Below, piece by piece: positions 12,196 through 21,933 of a stretch of 25,374 bases of DNA; position 1 is the stretch's first letter, and the number at the start of each line of letters is the position of its first letter. The notes beneath the pieces were generated by a model that was not told the origin of the DNA, ran no database searches, and saw only the letters and a program-made list of their open reading frames with translations. The stretch is from Pelargonium nanum. Lineage: Eukaryota; Streptophyta; Magnoliopsida; Geraniales; Geraniaceae. The translations under genes and the position numbers were made by a program. The stretch spans positions 1 to 25,374 of the forward strand of contig JAYMTF010001209.1 of assembly GCA_036897485.1 (NCBI GenBank), written 5' to 3'.

Positions 12196-14400
12196 GGTGG
12201 ACTTGTTTTGCCTTTTAATTTGTTGAGTTTAGCAGCTCACTTAGTTTTGAATTTTGCAAGACTTATATGTTCGTTTAAGGTTTTGAGAACAATCCAGAGG
12301 ATTTTGAATATGATTATTGGTAATGTGTAATGGAAATGGTTGTTTGATTCATTACTAATTTGATAATTTCTCCAGTGTTTACGTTAGATTTGAATGCTTA
12401 TTTTGCTGTTGTAGTTATACATGTCTAATGAGTTTTACATTTCCATGTTACTTGTGCAAGATGATGTATTATTGATCTCCATGTATATTTACTATTTGTG
12501 AATTTATGCGGGGAAAATGAAAGTTGTCAAATTTCACTATTTTATTGGCTTTGACATAGTATTTAAAGATAATTGTTAAAAGATTAGGATGCTGTATAGT
12601 TTAACTTCAGAGGAGAGTGAAGTTTTATTGGAATATTTGTTAGAACAGCTAGCAGAAGGCTGGAGTGTCCTACCTTGTAGCATTGCAAGTTACTAGTGCA
12701 GAGTTGATTGATTTCATGTTTTTCATTAAAAAAATTGTTTGTTGAAGTGTTTATGGCTTATGTATCCATAGTCTTGCATAGTGTCTGAATAGTTATCTTA
12801 TTTCTTGAAGCAAGCTAATTTTGTCTACAACAGTTCATTGCATGTAGAACTTGTGATGGATATTGATCAATGATAGGAAGGTTTAGAAGTACTCTGAGCT
12901 TTCATGTTGTGGTAGGTTCGTAAATTTGTGGTTTGATAGTCATGTCATGTCATTTGTATAAGCATTGGGCCAATGCTTTAACAGACGTGGTTTGGTAAAC
13001 TGTTTTGTTGTCTCATGTTTTATAGGCTTGCATACTGTTTATGAATTGCTCTCTTAATTTTTGAAAGAAGCTTATCTAGTTTACAACCGTCATTCCATGT
13101 AGTGTCTAACTTGATGGAAGTTTGACACAGAGTTTTATGTTTACAGAAAGTATATCATCTTTTTTAGATGATAGGAAGGTTATGAATTAGTCTGAGTATT
13201 CATGTTTTGATAGGTTTTGTAAATTTGTGTCGTGAGCGTGTTCTCAACAGTCTTGAGTTTATGTGCAGTACTTTGATGTTTTGTTTTTGGTTGTTTCATG
13301 ATGTTTGCAGTTTCTTTCATTGTAGTAAATTTCTCAATGTGCTAGCTATGAACTGTATATTGGATGCTGTTGCCAGTCGCTTGGTTCATTGTTAGTGATT
13401 TAATATTTTGTAATTCACTTTTTTATAATTAGGTTCTCAAACTACTTAACTACTTTATAATTTTATCGATATGGTTTCTTGTTTAAGCTCTTCAACTCTT
13501 CTTCAATTGAAAAAGTTATATATATTGCTTTTTATTGCTAGGTTCTTTGTTTATTTTTCTTAGTTTACTTGATGTTGTATTAAGAATAAAGAAAATAGTC
13601 GAATTGAAAAAGTTGTGTAGCGGCTATGCTGATAGTTGTGCCGTTGCAGCAATCAATTGCACATTTGATGTGTGTTGGTAATTTAATTCGAACTTGACCT
13701 TTTATTTTGAGTATTTTAAGAGAACTCATAATCTCTATAAATATGAAATCATCAACTTGCATAGAGTTGAAATAATTCTTACTGATAGTTTTAATTATCA
13801 TTCATGTAATAACAAATTTTTTCTTATACCATGTTTTAAAATTTATTGGAGCTAAGCAATCTCTGTTTTGTTTGAATTGGATCGATTAATCTCTGAGTAA
13901 TTGAAGAATCAGACTAGTTCAAAAATAATGTTCTAATCAAAGTGGCCATATTGGTGTGCGGACTGCCCAACTCTTAGAAGGGCATTTGGCTGCCAGCTTC
14001 TCTCAGTCTATAAAAGAAATACGATGGTGCTAAAGAATTAAAATTGATAGTAAAGAGTTTAAGCTAAACAATTGGCTGATGTAACCCGGCTAAGATACAA
14101 ATAAAATGGAACTGGGCAAGCGCTTTGTGTCTATAAATTTATTAGAGCGGGTATATGTGTTAAACCATGAGGCGATATCCTCATTGGCTCGGCCAAGTCC
14201 CCGCCTATAATTAATATGATAAAATAACTTCACCCCTAGCACTCACTATGCATTCATAGAACATCACATGGCGTGACACATAATGAGCTTAAGCGCCCTT
14301 TCTATATTCTGCTAAATTTTATTCAACACAAGCTTGCTGGAAAAAAAAAAGCCCTAGATTTGAACAAGCTAGACTTCCAATTCATCACTACAAGGAAAGT
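12196..14400. other. 3' flank of RPL39 and intergenic DNA, no gene seen
   Basis: The RPL39 3' untranslated region occupies the first few hundred bases. The remainder is T-rich on the plus strand with short chance ORFs only (for example 13207-13395 and 13580-13801 minus). The stretch at about 13930-14330 is less AT-rich and may be old repeat sequence, but no ends were found. Confidence 0.5.
12773..13240 (+). repeat. Diverged tandem duplication downstream of RPL39
   Basis: Copy 1 (about 12773-12960) and copy 2 (about 13027-13240) share ordered blocks: CTTGCATA (12773 and 13027), a block running into CATGTAG, TGATAGGAAGGTT (12871 and 13169), CTGAG, TTCATGTT and GTAAATTTGTG. The offset grows from 254 to 298 bp, so copy 2 carries an insertion of about 44 bp between blocks. 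Divergence is considerable, pointing to an old event. Confidence 0.65.
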
Positions 14401-14813
14401 ACTGGTACCTTTTCTGGAGTACAATTTGCCAGTTCTAGGCTTCTAGCAAGTAGCAAGCATGGAGAAGCTGAGATGCACATGTGGCATGAAGACCTGTGAG
14501 AAAAACTTAACCTGAAAGAAATGAAACCATCAAATTCAACAAAATAGATTAGGCCCCGTGTGAAATTTCTAAATGGATTAATCACAGAAAGCAGAGAAAA
14601 CATAAAACACTTGTATCAAGGGAAAAAGATTCTTTTGTATAAAACACGCTACTAGAGTATGCACAAGAGACTCTAAAGCTAGAACAACTCGATCCTTATT
14701 TTGGAGCTACACTGTTAAAGCATACATTTGGAATTACATACACCCTAGTACCCTACTCAACTCTATCAGATATCAGATCTAAGGAGGAAGAGTCTTGCAA
14801 TACCAATAAAGGA
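14401..14813 (-). other. Probable 3' untranslated region of the MUSTANG-like gene
   Basis: Sequence directly after the stop on the minus strand. It holds only short chance ORFs. The poly(A) site is not resolved. Confidence 0.35.
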
Positions 14814-16604
14814 TCAAATTGGCATAGTGCATTTCTTTTGAGAATGTCCCAACAAATGGCAGCGACCGCATTGAACAATCCTCTTTGGTCGCTTAAAGTT
14901 CTCTACACGGAGCACCTTCTTCTTGGGCCGACCAGGTGGACGGCGTGTCTTGGGTGGGCGTAAAATGATGTCAACTTTGCCACCTCCACCCTCGGCTCCC
15001 TCACCCGGATCCTTCCATTGGCTCTTATCTGGAATAGGATTTATGATCTGTGAATAAGCCTCGCGATAGCTAGCTACAGTGAAACAAGGCTCTGCAAATA
15101 GATAAACATTCTGCCCGCAAGAGATAAGTGCAGCAGCAGCATGTGCACAAGGTAAGCCATATATCTGCCATCGGCGACATGAGCACACTCGAGTTCTTAT
15201 ATCCACAATATTTGTTCGCTCAGTCGACACAATCTCAAACTCAACTTCATTTGCACGGAGTACTTGGTAGCATCGAGCATCTGCAAGTGCTTCTAAAATT
15301 GGCTTCTCAGCAGATGGTACAAGAATTGAGTTCCACTTCATGGACATTTCGCGGCGCTCATCGAACGAAGTTGCCAAATGATGCCGAATATACTCCATCA
15401 TTTGCACAATAGGGAGCTCATGACATTCAAGGGCCCAATTATATAGCAACTGCGTGACCCCCAGTGTGAAATGACCATATCTTACCCCCTCAAAGTATGC
15501 TACAGCCCATAGCTGGGGAGGGAAGTCATGAAACCATTGTATCACATCTTGTGAGATCTCTACCATCTCAGAGATCTTGCTATCAAATTCTGTTCCCGTG
15601 AGAGCATAGACAGCATTCCAAAAGATATTGATTAACTTGGTGTTCTTAAATGTATCACGGAAATTTTCACTTACATGGCGCAGACAAAAACCATGACAAG
15701 CACTTGGGAAATGTGTTTCCACTGCCTCGACGATACCCCTTTGTCTTTCGGACAGTATTGTTAGTCTAGGCATGTTTTCAGTATTGACTCCAAGAAGCTT
15801 CCGCAACTCTGACATGAACCACATCCAATTCTCATCACTTTCCACATCAACAACAGCAACAGCCAATGGAAACAATGCATCATCAGCGTCAATAGCTGCG
15901 GCACAAAGTATTGAACCCAAGTATTTTCCTTTAAGATGCGCTCTATCAAGTTCCAACAATGGCCTACAGGCATGTATAAACCCATATATTGATGCACGAT
16001 AGGAAATAAATAGACGATGGAAACAGTTTTCTTGTCCAGTGGCAAAAACTGACGCAATGCTTCCCGGGTTGGTTTTCCTTATTTGCTCACAGTATCCCGG
16101 AAGAAGACGATAACCTTCTTCAAATGTTCCATGAAGTGCAGCCATGCTACGCTCCTTCCCACGCCATGCTTGCATGTAAGAAACAGCCACTCCATGCTGA
16201 TCACGGATATCTTCCAGAATTTCCTTTGGTTTGTATTGTGGATTATCCCGAATACGTGCTTCTACAGATCTTGCAACCCAACCAACCGAAGCCTGTTGAT
16301 GATGGAGGTTGTGAACTCCTTCACAGGTATGCTCCCCTTGCAGGGTTCTAATTGAAAAGGTTGGCACCCCAGGGCATTTAGCCACATGAATACGCCATGG
16401 ACAACCTTCTTTGGAGCATTTTGCTATAAACCGGCTGCGATCTGATTTCACTATCCGAAGATCAAAATGCAGTGCTATAGCAATATCTTTAAGTGTTCTC
16501 CGACAAGTTTCAACGTCAGGGAACTCCTGTCCAACAACTAAAGATTGATTTGCCAAAGCAATATTAGCCTCTGGTACAGTTACAGTTAAAGACTGATTGG
16601 CCAT
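14814..16604 (-). CDS. MUSTANG-like domesticated Mutator (MULE) transposase, 596 aa
   Basis: Intronless coding region starting at an ATG with an in-frame TGA nine bases upstream. In order: an N-terminal MULE-type DNA-binding zinc finger of WRKY/GCM1 type (C63, C68, H92, C94; about residues 25-95); a MULE transposase core (about 205-400) with LELDRAHLKGKYLG (D220), DENWMWF (257-263) and LTILSERQRGIV; a SWIM zinc finger (C474-x-C476, C486-x-H488); an AT-hook-like RRPPGRPKKK (554-563); and a C-terminal CCHC knuckle (C579, C582, H587, C592). The full-length open frame, the leader intron and the absence of terminal inverted repeats fit the MUSTANG family, domesticated MULE transposases that act as plant regulators. 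No PB1 domain is visible, which fits the MUG-A subgroup. E286 stands where MULEs have a catalytic Asp. A FAR1/FHY3 relative is possible but the match is weaker. Confidence 0.9.
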   Translation of the reverse strand: MANQSLTVTVPEANIALANQSLVVGQEFPDVETCRRTLKDIAIALHFDLRIVKSDRSRFIAKCSKEGCPWRIHVAKCPGVPTFSIRTLQGEHTCEGVHNLHHQQASVGWVARSVEARIRDNPQYKPKEILEDIRDQHGVAVSYMQAWRGKERSMAALHGTFEEGYRLLPGYCEQIRKTNPGSIASVFATGQENCFHRLFISYRASIYGFIHACRPLLELDRAHLKGKYLGSILCAAAIDADDALFPLAVAVVDVESDENWMWFMSELRKLLGVNTENMPRLTILSERQRGIVEAVETHFPSACHGFCLRHVSENFRDTFKNTKLINIFWNAVYALTGTEFDSKISEMVEISQDVIQWFHDFPPQLWAVAYFEGVRYGHFTLGVTQLLYNWALECHELPIVQMMEYIRHHLATSFDERREMSMKWNSILVPSAEKPILEALADARCYQVLRANEVEFEIVSTERTNIVDIRTRVCSCRRWQIYGLPCAHAAAALISCGQNVYLFAEPCFTVASYREAYSQIINPIPDKSQWKDPGEGAEGGGGKVDIILRPPKTRRPPGRPKKKVLRVENFKRPKRIVQCGRCHLLGHSQKKCTMPI

Positions 16605-18288
16605 GCTACTTCAGGAGTTCAAAGGCTTCCCCTCATATGCCTTATACAGATTTAAAACAAACGCAGAAGTGTATACTTCAAGCAAAGAAACCACATATTA
16701 GCTCCAGTGACACATTGAACTGAAACAGGAGACAGTTTCAAAATGAAAATAATTCTAGATAAACACAGGACTCAGGAGAGAGTTAAAAGAAAATGAGAAG
16801 ACCAGTACCATATCATTTAATCAACACTGAAACGGAAAGAATTTTTTCGTTGGTAGAAGAAAAGCATGGCAGAGATCTATGAAGTTTATTAGCTGTTGAG
16901 TGACTATCCAAGACCAAGAGTGACCGGAGATCCTGTATAGGGGGAAATAGAATTAAAAAGCCAGTGAGCAGTTTTCAAGAATGACACATGTCTACTTCAC
17001 TACATCTTAAAAATAAAATGTAAACATCTGAAAATGTAAGCAGAGGAAGTTCAGCAAATGAAAGCTCCAGTTATAGGAATGTACAACATTTATATGTGGA
17101 TACAGAAAACAATCAAGGACCATAAAACAATTAAAAGGTTAATATACGTAGCTGAAGTGAATACAAACTAAGCGGTCATCATTGAAAATCAACATGAACA
17201 AAAAAAAATTCCTTATCAAACAAATAAGAATGATATAAATATAAACAAGTTTTTTTTATGTAAAAAAGTAAGCAAAATGACAGCTTTATTTATTACTACT
17301 TGACAATTCAACTTATCTGACTGTAAGATCTAACAACTTATAGATAAACTCAAGCAAGGAAGACAGTCTCATATGAAAGATAAGATCAAAGAGACCCTAA
17401 CCTACATTCCGATTTATCACCCAAAATAGCATGTACTTCATCTGTTTCTTGTCCTAAAGTTCATGTAAAGCAAGCTTGTAAGTGACTGGGGCATTGAATT
17501 ATTCACGGAGTGACGGAGAAGTCCTAGAAATCACATGTACAGCTAGAAATTCACTTGTAAGACCACCAACTATCATCTCATTGGAAAAAATCACATATAA
17601 ACTCAGTAATGAAATTCCCATTATGCCTGCCCCAAGCATTTAAGGGTGTTTGGTTTGTGGTATAGTGGCTGAGATTACAGAAATTTTAAATCAACATCGC
17701 TAGACTCCCATGTTTAGTTTGCAGCATGGATAGATATCTTAGTCTCAATATAATCATCTTTGTCCATGTGACCCAATAATAAAGCTACAATCTGAAACAT
17801 TCCCAAGAGCGTAGCATTCTTAGAATCCAAAGAGAAACACCTACTTACCTAAGCTTCAACATGCAAGGCAATACATTGAGAAGAATAGAGAGCTGGATTC
17901 AAAGGGAGTGGGTAACAGAGTTGGTTTGAAAACTTATTATTGTTACACTGCCATCAAAACAGAGATGACCTATTTTACCCAATCAACTAAAGTGATTGCA
18001 TAATGTCAAACTCTACTTCTCAAACTTTTAACATACCCTGAATTTCACAAGCTCTCCACCCTGGACCTTGAATATTATGTTATAAGTTGGCATCTCACCA
18101 TCCAGGCTTAAAAAAAAGAAGAAAAAAAAGAAGAGAGGTTATATTCATGACAATGGTAACATTATTCTTCAACAAATTTAAACAGCTCTGCCTTTTTGTG
18201 CCATGAACTTTTGGCGCATGTGATTCTTGCGATGTAGCTACTACTATTCAGTTATAGCAAGTAACCATTTAAACTGGTAGAGTATAAG

Positions 18289-18486
18289 ATTAAAATTGGG
18301 CTTTTAAACCTGATTAAACTTTTAGTTGAGTTGAGCCTCTACATGATATGAAATCCAGGTAGACCAAGAGGTCACAAGTTCGTACCCCACTAACACCCTG
18401 ATTATTACATTTTTATTAAAATCCCAACACAATGTAAAAAGAATAATTGTGCATGGACCACCTGAAACAAACAAATTAAAATTGGG
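18289..18486 (+). mobile_element. SINE-like insertion with 12-bp target-site duplications
   Basis: ATTAAAATTGGG occurs exactly at 18289-18300 and 18475-18486, enclosing 174 bp. Inside are an A-box-like TTAGTTGAGTTG and AGGTCACAAGTTCGTACCCC, which contains a near-consensus B box (one mismatch in GTTCGTACC). The 3' part is A-rich but has no clean poly(A) tail. The size and exact duplications favour a tRNA-related SINE; the family is unknown. It sits in the leader intron of the MUSTANG-like gene, opposite to that gene's direction. Confidence 0.65.
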
Positions 18487-18629
18487 ATCTTCTTCTAGCA
18501 CTTTTAATGTACATTACCAAGATTAAACAAACCAAAATCCTCGTAACCCAATGTTACAAACAACTTCCTGCAGAGCAACGTTTCAATGCCGAGTGGCGAA
18601 CAAGTAACTACCTTCAAACACCCAAACAT

Positions 18630-18686
18630 ATATTGTGCACTCACTTTTTCTTTTTCTTTTTTTGATAGAATATTGTGCACTCACTT
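18630..18686. repeat. 17-bp direct repeats flanking a 23-bp pyrimidine tract
   Basis: ATATTGTGCACTCACTT is repeated exactly at 18630-18646 and 18670-18686. Between them lie 23 bases, almost all T and C, ending GATAGA. Read on the minus strand this is TCTATC followed by an A-rich run, like the end of a retroposon tail between target-site duplications. Confidence 0.75.
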
Positions 18687-19270
18687 AAATCATTCATAGC
18701 AATCAAACATTAATTGAGCCTAGAAAGACCAGTTCTTTAGGTATTCAATTACTGTAAACAACACTTTCAATCACTAGCACCCCAACCCGACAAGAAACCA
18801 AAATTTACATCTCTCACTTCAATGTCTACGAACTATATTCGAACAAGTAAGACAGTGATGCTTGAACCAGAAATCAGCTCAGCAGACCAAAAAAAAAACA
18901 AAACAGCGATCTTTACACTACAGTGAAGCTAAATGATCAACATGAAAAAAAGCTTCAACTGACGGAAATCGAAAAGACTGCAAAGAAAGAGGGACTATTC
19001 AGGAGCTCACATTTATCTATTTATCAGACAATTCATACTCCGAAGAAGACATAGAGAATGTGTGATGTGTGATGTGTGAGAGGGAATTAAAATACCTGAG
19101 TGAGAGGTCGCCGGAAGGAGTGTGAAGATTTGACGGCGGAGATCACCGGAGTCGCCGATGAGTTCGCTGATAACAGAGCGTCGCTGTGATGTGTGAATGC
19201 GAGAGAGATTAAGAGAGGATAGACAGAGAAACGGAGCGCTGGAGAGAAGGGGACGATTCTTAAATTAGGG

Positions 19271-19340
19271 CTTTCGTACAGGGTAAAATGGTCATTCGAC
19301 CACATTAGGGTTATTTTGGTCATTTCAATTTATTTAAATT
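19271..19340 (-). promoter_or_regulatory. Proximal promoter of the MUSTANG-like gene
   Basis: Directly upstream of the leader exon. It contains two TTAGGG(T/C) telo-box-like motifs (about 19263 and 19306) and two TGGTCATT elements (19288 and 19317). No clear TATA box was seen on the minus strand. Confidence 0.35.
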
Positions 19341-19852
19341 TTCTAATTCCACCAAAAGTTATAATTGTTCGAAGAAATTAGAACTATCTATTCGCATCTC
19401 TCACATGTCACGCTAACTCGACATAAATACTTTGTCGTCTATCATGTTAGCATTAATTTGTCAAAAATAACAATTATGGTTCAAAAACGTGTTCATTATG
19501 TAAGAAAAAACTCATGAACACTTTTTGGAAATCATGAATGCCATGAACGTATTCTAGAAACCATGAACATTGAAAATAAATAATAAAACTAATTCAAAGG
19601 GTATCAAGAACACCATGAACATGGGCTATGTCAAATGAGTCTTGTCCATATCTGTCAAAAAACTCTTTGTCGTCTGGCTCCAACGAGCTATATATATATA
19701 TATATATGAGTCTTTTGAATCAATCATTTGTCACGTTACTCTCGCGACCCTCCACCAAGTCTCCTCAGCGATCCTTTATCATATTACCCTATGAAATTTC
19801 TTTGAGCTCCTCGGTTAATTCTAGACTAAAAATTACTTGACTAGAGATAAGT
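19341..19852. other. Intergenic DNA with recurrent CATGAAC motif and AT microsatellite
   Basis: The motif ATGAAC recurs about five times between 19512 and 19622, and an (AT)n run lies at about 19689-19707. Some of the stretch after 19720 could be eroded sequence of the P450 remnant that follows, but I could not align it by eye. Confidence 0.4.
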
Positions 19853-20435
19853 CACTATGTCGTCGGTCTTCATTGGAAAGTGGAGAGGGTTTTCCTGGAG
19901 TTCGATGACTTTCCCGACAAAGTCATCGATGATCATCGAGAAAAGAAGAATAAAGACGGGAAAGTGCGAAGAATGAGAATAAGATGCATGGACTTTGTGG
20001 ATGTTCTTCTCCAAATTCACCAAGATAGCTCAAATGACATTATCTGGCTACATAAAAGCAATTATGTTGGTAATTAAGTAGATAAAAAAGCACGGGAGCA
20101 CCTAAATACACAAACAAGTGCATAAATTTCACGAGTTTGGTAGGAAAGGGTTTGATTGGAAAGCATTTGTAGTTCTTTCCCTTCACGATATCCGTTTGTG
20201 CATTTATTTATGTATTCAAACCCAAATTTTGTTATTGATATATTTTATTTTGATATAGGATGCTTTTGCTGCTGGAACGGATACATCATACGCTAGAGTG
20301 GGCAATGACAGAAATGTTAAAGACACCCACAAGTCTTGAAAGAAACACAAAAAGAGATAAGAGATCGTCGGGATTAAAGCGAACTTAGTTACTGAAATGT
20401 GACACAATGAAAATGCTCTACTCAAAAACTGTAAT
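19853..20435 (+). pseudogene. Cytochrome P450 (CYP71-clan) pseudogene fragment
   Basis: The first part (19853-20069) reads GLHWKVERVFLEFDDFPDKV and then MDFVDVLLQIHQD, the segment before the I helix in CYP71-clan enzymes. In a shifted frame it then gives IKAIML up to a donor at 20070 (TTG|GTAATT). A 189-bp intron ends at GATATAG, and the next exon (from 20259) reads DAFAAGTDTSYA, the oxygen-binding I-helix motif, at the usual CYP71 intron position. After a small deletion come LEWAMTEMLKTPT, then EIVGIKANLVTE in another frame, with weak homology to about 20435. The N-terminal half, the ExxR region and the heme-binding cysteine loop are absent. Several small frame changes show it is not functional. 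It was a heme monooxygenase gene; the subfamily is unclear. Confidence 0.88.
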
Positions 20436-20814
20436 AACGAAAATTCTACAATTCACCCCCCATTGCCATGAGAAAAAAGAATGAATAATCTTTTCCCTCC
20501 AAACATGTCGAAAGCAATGAGAAGATAGACTCATAATCGTGTTTTAATCATGTTTTTGTTGTGTTTTTTCTTCTTTCGTATTTTGAGTACTACTTTATGT
20601 TAATTTAATTATTGGTAACCAAAAACTTTTCCAACAATCAATATTATTTTGTTTTCTTTCCTAATTTTCTCTGGAAGGAAAAAGGGAAATTTCTCTGGAC
20701 AAAAACCCTCACATTAATAAAAAAAAATGCACATATATATAGATATAGCAAGAAACAATAATCAACTATTAGTTTTAATCTCAAGTCATTAAGAAAAATT
20801 AATTGGAAGTTACA
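20436..20814 (+). promoter_or_regulatory. Upstream region of the small membrane-protein gene, with TATA box
   Basis: AT-rich. A TATA-type stretch (ACATATATATAGATA, about 20731-20745) lies some 75 bases before the ATG at 20815, a normal distance for a plant promoter with a short leader. No other motif was convincing. Confidence 0.5.
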
Positions 20815-21933
20815 ATGAGGAGCCGCAATGTAATGGTAATTATGTTAGCCCTACTAATAATAGTGATGTTTTCGGTAGAAGCAAACTCTTATACAACAGA
20901 TTACAATGAAGCTATGGGAGCAAATCAAGGTGAGTTTGATATCTTATTAATTGATAATGTATATTGTTACTATGTATTAATTATATGTTAATTGATGTTA
21001 TTTCTTTTAACAAACTATATATTTGGCATTATATTAAAAAAAAAAACTATATATTTGGCATTCGATTCTGATACACGTTTAATTTTGAGTCGGATAGAAC
21101 AACAAACGATGCAAATCTCTCCTCCGTTCGAGTCTTGAATTTGATGTGATTATTTAAAAATAATATATAATGAGTAATTTTGTCCATGTGTGCATGTAGT
21201 TACATTCTACCCTAAAGAAATCTAAAACTCATTAGTTTTGAGTTGGATTTGAGTTAGACTTTTTCAACTCGACCTGGAACTAAAATCGACACCTCTCCAG
21301 TATCCTGACTGATCCATCTTGGAGCTAGTTAAGACCCGCAAGCTCCCAAAACCCAAAATCCGATTACGAGTTTGTGTGCTGTGAAATAGACCTAATAGAT
21401 TGTTGAGTCTGCAAACCCGCCTATTTACCCATAAACTCTAAAACTTACCGCTCACAACTCTTTCGGGTCAAGTTAAGTCATTCCAACCCGACCTTTAAAC
21501 TCTACTTAAATTTTGATTTCTCAGACTCTTTTCTGGCAAGTTGTATTTGATTTGTACCTATAGAAGTAATAAATAATAAGTGACTTTCAATGTATATTTA
21601 TATGTGTATTTGTATATAGGTCCAGCTGATGATGACATTGGAGGCGATTATTTGAAGATAAATGACAGTGCAGTTGCACATGCTCCGGCTCAGAAATTCA
21701 CAAGCCTTGGCGGCGGTGGCGGCGGAGGTGGCGGCGACGGTGGTGGTGGTGGTCATAATAAAATCAAGCCGTGGAAGTATATTGTTCCGGTTGTTGCACT
21801 ACTAGTAGTTGCGGTTGTTTGCTGTTTTGCGGTGGCTCTAATGTACAACAGGTGGTGCCGTAAAGTCACGGCCCAAGTAAAATTATTTGGATTCAAATCA
21901 TCTACATTCTATACAATACTTTGTTCTTCGTAA
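20815..21933 (+). CDS. Small secreted/membrane protein with glycine run and one transmembrane helix (142 aa, two exons)
   Basis: Exons 20815-20929 and 21620-21933, split in the first Gly codon of GANQ|GPADDD by a 690-bp intron (AAG|GTGAGT..ATATAG). Residues 1-23 form a signal peptide (MRSRN, then a hydrophobic core, likely cut after VEA). A short acidic ectodomain with a possible N-glycosylation site (NDS, 53-55) leads to a Gly-rich run (69-83, one Asp inside). Residues 91-114 form a hydrophobic helix (start YIVPVVALLVVA, two Cys), followed by a basic patch (NRWCRKV). A type I membrane topology is likely. I do not recognise the family. The last 18 residues are doubtful: a donor-like CAA|GTAAAA at 21877 could join an acceptor before 22102 and replace the tail. 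Function unknown. Confidence 0.65.
21012..21062. repeat. 19-bp direct repeats flanking an A-rich 13-bp insert
   Basis: AAACTATATATTTGGCATT occurs exactly at 21012-21030 and 21044-21062. The 13 bases between are ATATT and then A only. This lies in the intron of the small membrane-protein gene and has the same design as 18630-18686. Confidence 0.75.

Larger units (their letters stand above)
16605..19270 (-). other. 5' leader and long leader intron of the MUSTANG-like gene
   Basis: A leader exon at about 19270-19096 ends in a strong donor (ACTCAG|GTATTT, intron from 19095 on the minus strand). The acceptor must lie a short way upstream of the ATG at 16604, but several AG sites are possible, so the intron is about 2.3-2.5 kb. 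It contains a SINE-like insertion (18289-18486) and a short pyrimidine tract between direct repeats (18630-18686). A simple repeat of TGTGTGATG units lies at about 19058-19079. Leader introns are common in MUSTANG genes. Confidence 0.55.

Noticed and set aside
12854-12898. Possible C/D-box snoRNA (GTGATGG ... CTGAG) in the RPL39 3' flank, echoed near 13168-13200
   Set aside because: Only about 30-45 bases separate the boxes, the C box is imperfect and no closing terminal stem was seen.
14814-16604. Active MULE transposon
   Set aside because: No terminal inverted repeats or 9-bp duplications were noticed around the gene, it has a spliced leader, and a catalytic Asp position reads Glu.
17641-17735. 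Possible MITE start (AGGGTGTTTGGTTTG) in the MUSTANG leader intron
   Set aside because: The phrase is common at ends of plant DNA transposons, but no matching inverted terminus or target duplication was found downstream.
18375-18395. Functional tRNA gene suggested by AAGTTCGTACCCC
   Set aside because: No cloverleaf could be drawn around it, and the flanking 12-bp duplications identify it as part of a SINE-like insertion.
19087-19323. 78-codon minus-strand ORF
   Set aside because: It overlaps the leader exon and promoter of the MUSTANG-like gene and ends at the splice donor; no protein similarity is recognisable.
19902-19929. 11-bp inverted repeat (TCGATGACTTT / AAAGTCATCGA) as a terminator or regulatory hairpin
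   Set aside because: It lies within P450-derived coding sequence (FDDFPDKVIDD) and follows from Asp and Lys codons there; there is no independent sign of function.
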